From Wolfiporia cocos (taxonomy: Eukaryota > Basidiomycota > Agaricomycetes > Polyporales > Phaeolaceae): a stretch of 64,000 nt of DNA. The first letter of the stretch is position 1; the number at the start of each line of letters is the position of its first letter. Location: contig JACCLO010000015.1 in NCBI GenBank assembly GCA_029448655.1, positions 682,001-746,000 on the forward strand. The letters are read 5' to 3'. The position numbers and the translations under genes are program-made. Of this stretch, positions 11,358-23,328 are shown one piece after another. Under the pieces are notes generated by a model. It made no database searches. It was not told the DNA's origin and worked only from the letters and a program-made list of their open reading frames with translations.

Positions 11358-13583
11358 CCAGTGAAAGTACCTCGTATCAGGGCCTATCAGAAGATAACGG
11401 GTACGATCCGATACAAAACCGAACGGTTGATAGCTCCGGGTTATGTTTTTAGGCGCCCGTCATCCTAGCAGTAGCTACTGTACAATACCCATAGCTACCG
11501 CAAAATATCTGGGGGCCTTGGCTGAGAAATTCCGCCTACCCAAAATTATCAGATTATACTCATACCTAGTAGCCTTTGCTCTTCATTCAATCAGAATGTA
11601 CCAGAACATTTCAAAGTCTATTTACAAAGCTGCTGCAATCTATCGAAGGCTACTAGAACATACCCTGAACATTTCGATGCAGGTTTTGCATTACACCGAA
11701 TCCTCCCACAGCGCCATGTGCGCAGACCCACAGACTCAACATGATTCTCACACATACCCACAATATCTTCACAGCACGTAGCCAGGATGCACTGCGCATT
11801 GTCCAGCCTGTCCCGAAATTGACTTCCTGAATGCTCTGTTGCTCACCTTGTTCCTTATGAAATTGCGCATGCACGGCGTCGCTGGTTCCAGAATACGATT
11901 GGCACCACCGTAGCAGTTTGTGCGTGGGCACAAAGTGCCATGGAATGAGCTAGAATCTATGTGGGAAAGGGAGATGCACACACCTTAGCACTTGGTAACT
12001 GCGATCTTGAAAAGTGAGTGGGGGAAATGGCGTTAACGTGTACCGGAAAAACTGAAGGATTGGGGGTCTTCGTAATCAAGCTGAGAGGGACTCAAGAGAC
12101 GACAGAGGCCTGTGTGTGTGCACATATACTCACTAAATCTATGTCCAAAGCCTTAAGTTTGCTGAAATAAAGCAGCTACTCCTAGAGCTTTGAGGGATGG
12201 TGGAAGTATGAAGAAGAGATGAGGGGAAAAAAGATGTTGATGCGACGAGACACTTGCCTATGACGCAATAATGTGACTAGCTCACGTGGGTGCTTGGGTT
12301 TGCAAGCAGCACAGCGTGGATGATGTATTGCAGCTTTTCTACTGGACATCTGCTCGAGAAATGCTTGGGCATGACTTCTATTAATTGAGGATATGTTGAA
12401 TATTAGTGTTGTGAGGTCCGGTCCGGTCCGGTCTTTTGCATGTTTTGGGCAGGACCGAGGACCAGGACCAGGACCGGACCGGTGCGGGCAATGAGAGACC
12501 GGACTGGGACCGGTCCCAAGCAGGACCGCGGTCCTATACCGGTCCCAGGACCGGTCTGAACCGGTCCAGGACCGATTGAATGGTCATTCACTTGACTAGA
12601 TTTTATTTGTAAGAAAATGCGACGAAAGGGCACTTATTGCTCAACATGTATCAAAACATACTTAGTACAGCTCACAAATTGACTATGATGCACTGATTGT
12701 TGAGTTTTGCCAGTATGATTGGTACACTGAAGCTGGTATATATTTATATATGCCACTGTGGTGACTGCACATCTCAGGTTAAACCTGATGACATTTTATT
12801 GTTTCATTCTTGTATGACACAATGAGTAGTAATAGTGACCACTAAGTGGTTGGAATCCAGTGACTGCATGAGATTGAACTGCATATATATCTATTTCAAT
12901 GTGCAAGTGTCAAAGCTACTGGGCGGGATAATATACAACTGTGTGCAAGTCAACAACATTAGTGATAACATGAGGGCAGACTGCATGTGTTAAGCACTGC
13001 CCAATACAATAGCAGTGCTTCATTGTATCATTAATATTAGAAGCTTTACTGGTGAAAACTATTATTGTCAGGTTTTGTGATGCTTAGCTAGTGGTACATA
13101 CATGATGCAGATCATCTTGGATCATTCACTGGAATCTTAGGTACTTGATTTTATGTTTAAATTAGTGCATCATGGTTTACAATCTTGGAGTCGAAGCACT
13201 ATTCTATACTAACTTTTGGGACCGGTCCGGGACCGGTCCAGACCGGTCCCAACCGGTCCTGTATAAATCGACAACTCGTTAGGACCAGGACCAGGACCGT
13301 GTTAGGACCGGGACTGGACCGGACCGCTGACTCGGTCCTAATCGGTCCGGTCCTGGTCCTGTCCTTGGTCTTTAGCGGTCCTTGGGACCGGACCTCACAA
13401 CACTATTGAATATATCAATGAGTATGTCTGGATATGACGAAAGCCTTGGCATCGGTGATCGGACCACCCGAACTCTTGGCATTTAGTTTTTGATAGCTTC
13501 TGGTATAAATGATTATCTCAGTATATTTTCTGGTATTTTCTAGTATCTACTGATACACTAAGGATATGTTGTCTTTTCACTGG
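11358..13583 (-). mobile_element. Element Y: second copy of the 9-bp-TSD element, carrying a nested hAT
   Basis: The ends are CCAGTGAAA and TTTCACTGG, with an exact 9-bp TSD GCTTGAGCC (11349-11357 and 13584-13592). Subtracting the nested hAT element and its TSD copy leaves 1,216 bp, against 1,217 bp for element X. Its right part (13414-13583 and about 12330-12403) aligns with the left part of X read backwards. Its left part (from 11358) aligns with the right end of X. The copies are visibly diverged, so both insertions are old. Confidence 0.88.
12404..13405. mobile_element. Non-autonomous hAT element, 1.0 kb, GGACCGG-type
   Basis: The terminal inverted repeat begins TAGTGTTGTGAGGTCCGG. The 8-bp TSD TTGAATAT is exact (12396-12403 and 13406-13413). 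Both ends are packed with GGACCGG/CCGGTCC repeats (12417-12575 and 13219-13395), while the middle is AT-rich and noncoding. It sits in the right-hand region of element Y; removing it restores the alignment of Y with X. Confidence 0.93.
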
Positions 13584-16500
13584 GCTTGAGCCATGGCTCA
13601 AGCCAAGCCGCACTCACTGAAGCCGAGCCAAGCCATATTTGCAGCTCACCAAGCTGACAGCGATGGCTCGGCTAGCAGTGGCTTGGCTTGGCTCGGCTTT
13701 ACGCTAAGCCATGGCTCAAGTCCAAATTGGGTATTCCATAGCATGAACTTGCGATACAGCTGTCTGTGATCTGTATTATACTATCCACTCATTGATACTT
13801 CTGTCAATGAGCTGTTACCATCAGCACCTGTATGAGTGATACTTCAGAATTCAATATCAACCATGATATGAGAGTGAGTGCTCAACTGATGAACCGCTAC
13901 ACCAATATGACCTTCATCTCATGACTAGTTCTTGGAGATCTCACAACACCTATGGTTTGCGGAAGCATGTACATAGCTATGTGGTGAGTGTTACTAAGCA
14001 TGCGAGCTTATGTCAAGAGCTAACTGCTAGTGAAGGTTGCTGTACATACTAAGACCAGATCAATTAGTGTACGGCAGCATATGCGATCACTGTAAATTAT
14101 ATTCTATGCATCATTCGCTGAGTGTCGGATCATCACAGTCAATTGCAATTTAGTTGAGCTAGTGTTCCCCAACCAGTATAAAAGCGAGCGAGCAATCAAC
14201 TGATTTGACATTGAAACATGGATAGACACCTTACATCCTATGTTTTGAATACCCCCACCCCCTCAGTTCGTTCATTATCTATTGGACGAGATATACCCTC
14301 GGTCTTGTTTCCAAGCATGCCTATGGATGCATCCTCCATCCTCCAAGGTAATTCATGGCATACTGAGCTCTCTCGAATATTTTTCATTTGCTCTGACATT
14401 ACTACTTGTGCATGTCTAACAGATCCAGCTCCCAAAACCTCAAATCAGCGAAATCGCAAGCGTTACTGTCGCATTTCTGCAGCTGAGACACTGAGTACCT
14501 CAGACCCAGCAACCCCGTCATGGCGTCAAGCACGGCGGTGCCGTCAATGTGATTCTAGCTGTGACTCACTTTGAACTCATTGTTCGCAGCTGTAATGCTA
14601 ATATATCATACATGAATTGCAGTGCAACCATTTCCATCCACTCAAGACAGTGTGACTACAGTGCATATGGCACCAGCCATGGACATAGTACCACCTTCTG
14701 CCGCTCAGCCTCCAACATCAGTCTCAGTAAGTACACGGGGCCTTCATTATTGTAACATGCCTGCACATATGATATCGAAATTTGACAGGTTCATAACACT
14801 CACGCAACATCCGCTACATCATCAAACATGAGTAGCGGTGCTTCCACATTACATCAAGCCGCTACTGCCTCAATTATGCCACATGGACCCGCACACAGCA
14901 TTGCCAGCCCTCGCATACTAGGTGCAAGAATGCAACGACATGGGAAAGAAGCTGATGACATCTGGTCTTTCTACAAGCTCAACGATAAGGGCGATGCTCG
15001 GAGCTGCATCTACTGCCTGTATGTCTTATATTCTCTTAGCACCCAAAGAATGCACTAATATAGTTCATAGTCGTGCTCTTGGGACAGGTGCCTGTATACG
15101 TCATACATACTCCTATGCAATTTCCACAGGAACAGGAGTGCTTCGGAAGCATATGATTGATTATCATCGTGATGAGTGGATTGCGGCCTGCAAGCAGATG
15201 AAAATTAAGTCAACTGTGAAGCAGGCGCAGCATGCTGTACATGAATATGAGGCAAATATAAATGCGGAGGTCCCTAATGAACATCAGCAGCAGGGTACAA
15301 TCCCGCACAGGCCATTTTCAAGTCAGGCCTTACTTGATGCCATTTGCGAGTGGGTCGTTGCCGATGATCAGGTACGTCCATCATTATAGCTTATCTTAAT
15401 GTATATCACTCATTGGTAGAGTTTGGAATTAAGGCTATTAATGCCATTGAGTGCCCTGAGTTGCGCTCAATTTTCCTTATGCTATGTGATGAACTCAAGG
15501 ATGAAGATATCCCTCACCACACCTCAGTGCGACAGTGTATTCTTGCATTATGGGATGATCACCTCAAAGATGTTGGAAGAATGCTTCAGGTATGTGAATG
15601 ATCCTGATTCTGCACTAGGCACTGACAGCCTGATACAAATAGGCAGCATTAGGCAGGATATCAATGACAATGGATATGTGGACTTCACCTGATCTTGTGC
15701 CATTTATGGCTGTGATGGCCCATTGGATTGGCATATGCGAGGTTTCCCATGCTCAAGGCTCTTCAGTACAGAAGCTGGAGCTGTGCTCAGAGTTGATCGG
15801 CTTCTTGAGAGTTCCCGGACATCATACCAGAGAGCATCTCACAGCTGCATTTACTCACATTCTTGATCGTGTTGGCGTTACTGAGCGGGTAAGATAGCTC
15901 AACACTCATAATTCATATCTAAATGCTCACATTCATACACTCCAGCTTGGTTGGATAACCCTCAACAATGCCTCAAACAACGATACTTTCATGGAATTTG
16001 TTGAGAAAGAACTGCAGTCACAAGAGATTGACTTTGATCGAAAACAATGGCGTATAAGGTAAGTCTGAATACAACTATGCTTCTATAAATTAATCAAGGC
16101 CACCTAGATGTTTTCCACATATTGTGAACCTCGCATGCCAAGCGGTAATCAAGGCAATCACAAATATAGATTATAGCAAACGCGATGGCCCTGAATATGT
16201 CCTGCTGGCTGGAGCACATGTAGTGTCTTCAGCAAATTTCCTGGAGGCTTTGAGTCGTGATCCCATTGCACTTGTGCACAGTCTAATCAGAGTTGTAAGT
16301 CCAAAGAATTGATAATTGAGTATTGCTATGTCTTATGCTGAATACAAGTGCCGAGCATCATCACTTCGTCAGCAATACTTGTCTGAGGTTGTTTATGCAC
16401 TCAAGCAGCGAAATCTTCAACTCCTGCATGATGTAGATACTTCATGGTCCTCAACAGTGCTTATGATTGAACGTGCATTGGTGCTTCATGAGGTAAGCTG

Positions 16501-16926
16501 CTTCTAATTTGAGTCCTCACAATTGTAATCATTCATTCAATTGACAATTTGATATATGCAGGCTATGGATCAATTTCTTTGTCACAAAGATTTTGCAGAT
16601 CTTAAGCAATACCAGCTTAGTGATGCAGACTGGACTGCACTCGAGTACTTTAGGAAAATCCTGGAGGTAACAAGCCAGTCATTGCTGAGTCATATAATTG
16701 ATGACCTTATTCTTTCTATACTTAAGATACCACATGCATTCCAGCACAAGCTTGCAGCTGAACAAATCCCCACAATATGCGATACAATTCCGGCCTTTGA
16801 AGCTCTCATACGTTGTTGGCAGGAGCACAAGATACAAAACCCACTGACAGCTTCTGTTGTAGATCAAGGCCTTGCAAAATTATCCGAATATTATCAGCGT
16901 GCGTGCAACATAAATGTGTATACCCT

Positions 16927-17174
16927 TGTCACAGATTATCTGGGGTTGGAATCACAGGTGGCACATAATACCAGAAAGGCCAAACCATGCCGAAAGTATT
17001 AAGCCAAATACTTAAGTGCGCAATATAAGCGCCTTAGCGTGGGAATAAGAACTACACATATAGTGTGTCCCGCCTATAACAGCTGAGCTGTTATAGTGGC
17101 CCTTTTGGCTAAGTGGTGTTGGACACCTGTCCCTGCAGATGCCGGTCATGGGACTGCTGGTATGATCTGTGACA
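16927..17174 (+). mobile_element. Solo LTR, family A (248 bp)
   Basis: It starts TGTCACAGAT and ends ATCTGTGACA, with an exact 5-bp TSD ACCCT (16922-16926 and 17175-17179). It lies inside a hAT transposase exon, and its removal rejoins that frame. A near-identical copy is at 51953-52197 and a diverged one at about 60913-61147. With no coding interior it is a solo LTR or a very small LTR derivative. Confidence 0.9.
17056..17096 (+). promoter_or_regulatory. TATA-like box plus hairpin in family A LTR
   Basis: ACATATAG (17055-17062) is followed by an 11-bp stem CTATAACAGCT (17074-17084) pairing with 17086-17096. The diverged copy has the stem GATAACAGC/GCTGTTATC (60992-61012), so the outer T-A pair became G-C. 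Confidence 0.55.
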
Positions 17175-17338
17175 ACCCTTGCAATCAGTAAGTGCCTTAA
17201 GATCAAGCAAGTCAGTCATCTCAAAAGATTTTTAGTTGTCAATCCAAAGTACAAGCTGCGGTGGCATTCACAGCACATGCCTGACAAGTTCACAGATGCA
17301 AAACAATTATTTCTGCATAAGGTATGCATGAATGAGTC

Positions 17339-17954
17339 TGTCACGGTTTTTCGTGGCATCTCAAGGTACGCCGAGTCTTTAAGGGCCCCTTACAGGGTCG
17401 AACTCACGTACATCACCCCCTTGTCCGGTGTCTTAACCCCTTCGTCATGCGGCACTCCTAGTCAGGGTGTCACGTGACTGTAGATTAGATAGTATCAGGA
17501 CTCACACGGCGCCTAGATAGCCTTGGGTATGGTGACCCTAGGTGCCGTTACTTATGATTATGCGGTAGTTAGGGTGATGAGTCCTAGCTACATTATGTAT
17601 CAAGGCATGTGACGCCTTCAGTGGCACGGACCCTTACTTTAGGGCGTACTTACTTAGTAGCGTACGCGGTCCGTCACATGTATATATGCCCTCATGCGTT
17701 CTGGGATTACCCCAGAACTGTTAATCTCGACACCTTGGGTCTTAGGGCCTGAGGTGGTCTTATCCTTCCTTGTCTGCATGCGCGACACCTCAGCCTTTCA
17801 CGTCTACCTTGGCTGGGCTTCATTATGGTCGCGCGCCCCTCTGGCTTCCTCCTTAAGACTGCTAGTCTGGGGCTCTACGCTCATATTTAGGACCTTTGGA
17901 CTCAGCGGTATGCCAGTTGGGCAGTCCACGGATAGGGCGGTGAGACCTGCGTCA
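17339..17954 (+). mobile_element. Solo LTR, TGTCACGG type (616 bp)
   Basis: It starts TGTCACGG and ends GACCTGCGTCA, with an exact 5-bp TSD GAGTC (17334-17338 and 17955-17959). It lies in an intron of the hAT transposase. It carries a TATA box at 17681 and a hairpin at 17698-17718, and is related to the LTRs at 52963, 55711, 58646 and 61330. Confidence 0.88.
17681..17718 (+). promoter_or_regulatory. TATA box and downstream hairpin in an LTR
   Basis: TATATATG at 17681-17688 is followed 9 nt later by GTTCTGGG-ATTAC-CCCAGAAC (17698-17718), a perfect 8-bp stem with a 5-nt loop. The same arrangement, with other stem sequences, recurs in the other LTRs of the window. Confidence 0.6.
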
Positions 17955-19106
17955 GAGTCCTAATAGATACAAGTTTGATAACAGCTCTCAATAGCTAGGG
18001 TTATATCATGTGCAACAAAGTATCAGCACCGCATCAGTAATACGGCCCATAGCACCAGTACAAAACTGGGCTGACGACATTCTCGAAGGCCCTGGTTTGT
18101 CGGCTTCACTGGCAGCTTCACGGCAGAGTCTTAGTGCCGAAGTCGAGTGCTATCTCAATGACACATCTGTGTTTTCGGACCCTCTGGACTTCTGGCTGGT
18201 AAGTGATGATTAGCTTAATAGTGCATGTACACTCAGGATATCACTCACTGTCTTCTCACTTTGTCAGATGAACCAAGAACGATATCCAACAATTTTTGCC
18301 CTTGCAACGGATGTTCTACCTATTCAAGCCTCTGCAGTGCCTTGTGAGCACGTATTCTCCTCCAGCAAGGAGACCACTACTCCTCACTGAAGTCATCTCA
18401 GTGCCGAAATGATGGAGGTGCTACAGATGCTAAAATTCTCTGCAAAAAAGCGCCATGCACTTCTAGATTTCACACATGGTTTAGGCAAGGATCATGAGTT
18501 GGAAATGATGGAGAACAAGCAGCAAATGCAGATTGCAGAGGATGCACCATCGTTTTCGAGAATCCTTGCTAGTACATGTACTCAGATTTGTCCAGGACCA
18601 TAGACATTTGTATTTATATATTTATAAAGCTGTATTGGTACATGTAGACAGCCATGAATACACTGTGTAATACACCATTGCTAAGCTAGCTGCTAGACAC
18701 TGTGAGCCACAGCTTGAGCCGAAGCTGCCTCAAGCCAAGCCAAGCCACGCGCCATCTAAGCCGAGCTGCAGAAAGCCGAGCCACCCAAGTACCAAAGCCA
18801 TCAGGAGCCAAGCCGAGCTGAGCCAAGCGGAACCATGGCAACACTAATTTCAACCTGTCTGTGCACTCGCTGCACCAAGCCCGTTCCAGGTCGGTGTCGC
18901 CGATGCCAGACTCTCGCATCCTCTCACGGTGCCGATACAGCCCCCTCCAGCCTCAGCTACCCAGCGGTGTGGCCAGTGCAGCTCCAGGCCCCGTGTTTGA
19001 TGGTGTCTATGCTGAGTCAAACAAAAGCCATGAACAACAACTCGAAAACACAATGCAACACAGCCGTGCTTGTGATGTGACACATCCACCAGACGACACC
19101 CTATGA

Positions 19107-19732
19107 ATCAACCTCCATCACAGTCGGACCTTCCTCAGACACCGTCTTATCTTCTTCCTGCTCCTGAGTCGCATGAACAGGCGATTTGGCATGACTGCAC
19201 TGTGGTGGCACCTGTCACTAGTACTAGTGCATCACAAGACCTGAGCGGATCGGACGGGCGGTGGCGGCGATCGCTCCATCGTGGTCCAACACTGACCCAT
19301 ATGATTTAAGTGCTAGATGCAGTCTCCCCATCGCCTCCAAAATCACTCTCGAATTAGAGGTGTTTTGCTAACAATAAAATTGACTGTGGCACAGATTTTT
19401 TGAGCTCCACTACTAAGTTTTTAAAATGGAGTGGGTAGAGCATAGTCCTTGATCTTTGTGACGCATACAAGTAACTGTATCCAAGTACTGTTAACCCGCA
19501 TCGGATGTACGAAAACACTGTAGGGTATCAATGATGCCATACCTCATTCTCATAATTCTTGCACAACCTCGGAAAAGGGCGAGTCATAATTATCGCTAGT
19601 AACAAAACCTCTATTACAACACTTCGATTGTGTAGCATGCCATGCAAATAGCATGAACACGGATTAGCAAGCCACATTGAAGTGCGGGCACCACCCACAC
19701 TGAGTATCTATCTACTCATCTCTGTTCTTATA
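19107..19732. other. 3' flank of the lunapark-like relic, no gene
   Basis: After the TGA at 19104 only a short frame (19103-19309) in another register is seen, with no recognisable product. From 19320 the stretch is AT-rich and empty as far as I can tell. Confidence 0.5.
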
Positions 19733-19964
19733 CTAGCTTAATTACCCGTGGATTCGCCACAGTCACACTTTTCCACTTCAATATATTATTCCAATCCATG
19801 TGTGCCTATTTAAGATAATCAGGGTTTTGTTTGAAGATCCCCCATGAATTTCCTGTGCATTACCCATGGGAAACCCAACTTACCTCTTTTGTCTCTTGTC
19901 TCTGCATGCTCAGCCACTTCTGACACCTTGCTGATGCTTGGTCTCATCATCACTTCACTTGTAA
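19733..19964 (-). mobile_element. Helitron unit 1, 3' fragment
   Basis: Read on the minus strand, it ends with the hairpin around GTGGCGAATCCAC, then GGGTAATTAAG and the terminal CTAG (19733-19736). It is cut at 19964, where unit 2 starts with TC after an A, a typical Helitron A|T target. Confidence 0.8.
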
Positions 19965-21246
19965 TCTATAAGTAATGGGAGCTCGCACCGGAGGCACTCG
20001 CGTGCGACTAGCATGCAGCTAGCGTGTTGCTCGCGTGTTGCTCGCGTTTTGTGCACATTCAGCGCACGTTTTATGCACATGGACGCCACGTTTGCTGCAT
20101 GGCATCCATGTGCATCGTTGATCCTGCTCCCATTAGATAGGGCGCCTGCCATCCGTGGAGTTGGCCGGTGGATTCCCACACCCGGCGCCTGAAAGGCACG
20201 TGTGCTGCTAGCTCGCATTCTGCACACTGTTCCTGCCCTGCACCACGGGGATTCATGCCCCATGCCATGGGGATTCATGCCCCACACCACTGGGATTCAT
20301 GCCCCACACCACGGGGATTTGTGCCCCACACCATGGGGATTTGTGGCCCATGCCACAGGGATTTGTGCCCTGTGCCACGGGGATTTCTGTAATGTAAATA
20401 CTCCATGCCATGGGGATTTATACTGCATGCCATAGGGATTTGTACTGCACACCATGGGGATTTGTGCCCCACACCATGGAGATTTGTGTCCCCTGCCACA
20501 GGGATTTTTGTAATGTAAATACCCCACACGATGGGGATTTGTACCACATGCCATGGGTATTTGTGTCCCATGCCACAGGGGTTTGTGCCCCACACCACAG
20601 GGATTTGTGCCCCATGCCACGGGGATTTTTGTAATGTAAATACCCCACACCATGGGGATTTGTGCCCCATGCCATGGGAATTTGTGTCCCATGCCATAGG
20701 GATCTGTGCCATACACCACAGGGATTTGTGCCCTGTGCTATGGGGATTTGTGCCCCATACCATGGGGATTTTTGTAATGTAAATACCCCACACCACGGGG
20801 ATTTGTACCCCATGCCACAGAGATTTGTGGCCCATGCCATGGGGATTCATGCCCTGTCATGGGGATTTGTGCCCCACCATGGGGATTTTTGTAACATAAA
20901 TGGCCTGTGCTGTAAATGCCTGCCAAAAGATTTCAAAGATGAAGAAAATTCAGTATATTTGACACACAACATTACACAGTATTACAAGTGAAGTGATGAC
21001 TCAACCGAGCATCAGTGAGGTGGAGGAGTGGCTGAGCAGACAGAGACAAGGAACAGAAGAGGGAAACCCATGGGTAATCCACAGGAAATTCATAGGGAAT
21101 CCACAGGTAAGTTCAAAAAACCCTTGCTTTGTGTGTGAATGGTCTGACTTCCCCCAATTATCTTAAATAGGCACAGATGGATTGGAATACGATATTGAAT
21201 TGATTAGACTATGTGTTTGTGGTGAAGCCACGGGTAATTAAGCTAG
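19965..21246 (+). mobile_element. Helitron unit 2, complete non-autonomous (1,282 bp)
   Basis: The 5' end is TCTATAAGTAATGGGAGCTC. The 3' end is a hairpin region GTGGTGAAGCCAC, then GGGTAATTAAGCTAG at 21246. It carries a 24-bp minisatellite (20243-20893) and a unique tail. It is almost the reverse complement of unit 4. Confidence 0.88.
20243..20893 (+). repeat. 24-bp minisatellite array 1
   Basis: Tandem copies of about 24 bp based on CCACGGGGATTTGTGCCC. Blocks are separated by GTAATGTAAATACCCCACACC, which gives a higher-order pattern. Copies differ mostly as CACGGGG, CATGGGG or CACAGGG. Confidence 0.92.
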
Positions 21247-22233
21247 TCCATAATATAATGGGAGCTCGTGCTGTAGGCGCTCATGTGTTGCTAGCGTGCA
21301 GCTAGCGTGTTGCCTGCGTTTTGTGCACATGGCGAGCACGTTTGCCACGTGGCCTCCATGTGCATCAATCCTGCTCCCATTAGATAGGGTGCCTGGTGCC
21401 CGGGAAGTTGGGCGGTGAATTCCCATGGTCAGTGCCTGCAAGGCGCGTGCGCTGCTAGCTCATGTTTTGTGCGCTGTTCCTGCCCTGTGGCATGGGGATT
21501 TGTGCCCCGTGCCACAGGGATTTGTACCCAAATGCTACAGGGATCTGTGCCCCATCCCATGGGGATTTTTGTCCTGTGGCATGGGGATTTTGTAATGTAA
21601 ATACCCCACACCACAAGGATTTGTACCCATGCCACAGGGATTTGTGCCCCATGCCATGGGGATTTGTGTCCTATGCCACAGGGGTTTGTGCCCATGCCAT
21701 GGCGATTTTTGTAATGTAAATACCCTACACCATGGGGATTTGTGGCCCATGCTATGGGGATTTGTGCTCTGTGCCACAGGGATTTGTGCCCCATGCCACA
21801 GGGGTTTGTGCCCCATGCCACAGGGATTTGTGCCTCATGTCATGGGGATTTGTACCCCAATGTCACAGGGATTTGTGGCCCATGCCACAGGGATTTACAC
21901 CCTGTGCCATGGGAATTTGTGCCCCATGCCACATAAATTTGTGTCCTGTGGTACAGGGATTTTGTAATGTAAATACCCCACACCATGGGGATTTGTACCC
22001 CATGCCACAGGGATTTGCATCCCAATGCCACAGGGATTTGTGCCCCATGGCATGGGGATTTGTGTCCTGTGGCATGGGGATTTGTACCCCACACCACAGG
22101 GATTTGTGCCCTGTGCCATGGGGATTTATGCCTCATGCCATGGGGATTTCTGTAACATAAATGGCCTGTGCTGTAGATGCCTACCAAAAGATTGCAAAAA
22201 ATGAAGAACATTTTGACACCACATTACACAGTA
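21247..22233 (+). mobile_element. Helitron unit 3, 5' part
   Basis: It begins TCCATAATATAATGGGAGCTC directly after the CTAG of unit 2. The unit breaks at 22233 (ACACAGTA), where unit 4 begins in the opposite orientation. The expected remainder was not found downstream. Confidence 0.82.
21484..22152 (+). repeat. 24-bp minisatellite array 2
   Basis: Same repeat family and orientation as array 1, with the same spacer word GTAATGTAAATACC between blocks. Confidence 0.9.
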
Positions 22234-23328
22234 CTAGCTTAATTACCCATGGCTTCACCATGAACACATAGTCTAATCAATTCAATATCGTATTCCAATC
22301 CATCTGTGCCTATTTAAGATAATTGGGGGAAGTCAGACCATTCACACACAAAGCAAGGGTTTTTTGAACTTACCTGTGGATTCCCTATGAATTTCCTGTG
22401 GATTACCCATGGGTTTCCCTCTTCTGTTCCTTGTCTCTGTCTGCTCAGCCACTCCTCCACCTCACTGATGCTCGGTTGAGTCATCACTTCACTTGTAATA
22501 CTGTGTAATGTTGTGTGTCAAATATACTGAATTTTCTTCATCTTTGAAATCTTTTGGCAGGCATTTACAGCACAGGCCATTTATGTTACAAAAATCCCCA
22601 TGGTGGGGCACAAATCCCCATGACAGGGCATGAATCCCCATGGCATGGGCCACAAATCTCTGTGGCATGGGGCACAAATCCCCATGGTGTGGGGTATTTA
22701 CATTACAAAAATCCCCATGGCATGGGGCACAAATCCCTGTGGTGTGGGGCACAAACCCCTGTGGCATGGGACACAAATACCCATGGCATGTGGTACAAAT
22801 CCCCATCGTGTGGGGTATTTACATTACAAAAATCCCTGTGGCATGGGACACAAATCCCCATGGTGTGGGGCACAAATCCCCGTGGTGTGCAGTACAAATC
22901 CCTATGGCATGAAGTATAAATCCCCATGGTGTGGAGTATTTACATTACAGAAACCCCCATGGCACAGGGCACAAATCCCTGTGGCATGGGCCACAAACCC
23001 CCATGGCATGGGCCACAAATCCCCATGGTGTGGGGCACGAATCCCCGTGGCATGGGGCACGAATCCCCATGGTGCGGGGCAGGAACAGCATGCAGAATGC
23101 GAGCTAGCAGCGCACACGCCTTTCAGGCACCGGGCATGGGAATCAACTGGCCAATTCCGCAGATGGCAGGTGCCCTATCTAATGGGAGCAGGATCGACGA
23201 CGTGCATGGACACCACGCGGCAAACGTGGTGTCCATGTGCATAAAACGTGCGCAAAATGCAAGCGATATGCTAGCTGCATGCTAGCGACACGCGAGCGCC
23301 TACGGTGCGAGCTCCCATTACTTATAGA
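22234..23328 (-). mobile_element. Helitron unit 4, complete, inverted copy of unit 2
   Basis: On the minus strand it runs from TCTATAAGTAATGGGAGCTC (23328 downward) to the CTAG at 22234-22237. The 22250-22590 part is the near-exact reverse complement of 20890-21230 in unit 2. Its minisatellite is shorter, with several units lost. Confidence 0.88.
22587..23082 (-). repeat. 24-bp minisatellite array 3
   Basis: Reverse-oriented copies of the same unit (GGGCACAAATCCCCATGGTG type), with several long blocks matching array 1. Confidence 0.9.

Larger units (their letters stand above)
14218..18603 (+). pseudogene. hAT transposase (BED finger, RNase H-like core, dimerisation domain), inactivated
   Basis: About 16 exons can be traced. 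The BED zinc finger is CIYC (exon ending 15018), a 17-nt micro-exon 15071-15087, and VLRKHMIDYHRDEW (from 15130). The core includes ISMTMDMWTSPDLVPFMAV (from 15643), GWITLNNASNND (from 15946), CFPHIVNLACQAV (from 16108), DTSWSSTVLMIERAL (to 16492) and PHAFQHKLAAEQ (from 16727). VNPKYKLRW follows at 17236. The C-terminal dimerisation domain lies at 17995-18198 and from 18268 (VPCEHVFSSSKETTTPH). Breaks: an apparent frameshift near 15425, a solo LTR at 16927 in an exon, a solo LTR at 17339 in an intron, and a TGA at 18388-18390 where the family has Arg (CGA to TGA). This was the likely mobiliser of its own element and is now inactive. Confidence 0.85.
11330..18846 (+). mobile_element. 7.5-kb hAT element with nested insertions
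   Basis: The left end TAGTGTTGCCGTGG and the right end CCATGGCAACACTA are inverted repeats. The flanking 8-bp TSD ATTTCAAC is exact (11322-11329 and 18847-18854). Subterminal repeats of GGCTTGG, GGCTCGG and their complements lie near 13584-13735 and 18695-18835. Inside are the transposase at 14218-18603, the 9-bp-TSD element at 11358-13583 (with a second hAT inside it), and solo LTRs at 16927-17174 and 17339-17954. Without these insertions the element would be about 4.4 kb, a usual hAT size. Confidence 0.93.
11073..19106 (+). pseudogene. Lunapark-like gene split by a 7.5-kb hAT element
   Basis: The visible part is the C-terminal zinc-ribbon region of a lunapark (Lnp1) type protein, an ER three-way-junction factor in other eukaryotes. 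The left piece reads RYALICATHNGPVKK and later YVCPKCGHFN. The family pattern is ALIC..C..HNG ... YVCP.CGHFN, so the second Cys of the first knuckle is missing. A likely intron starts at 11222 (GTAAGT) and ends near 11297, but its phase does not fit perfectly. The coding sequence stops at 11329, where the hAT element starts. After its end and TSD, the same frame resumes at 18855 with LSVHSLHQARSRSVSP and runs to a TGA at 19104-19106. The N-terminal membrane segments are not found upstream, where another transposon relic lies. It is at best a broken copy. Confidence 0.68.
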
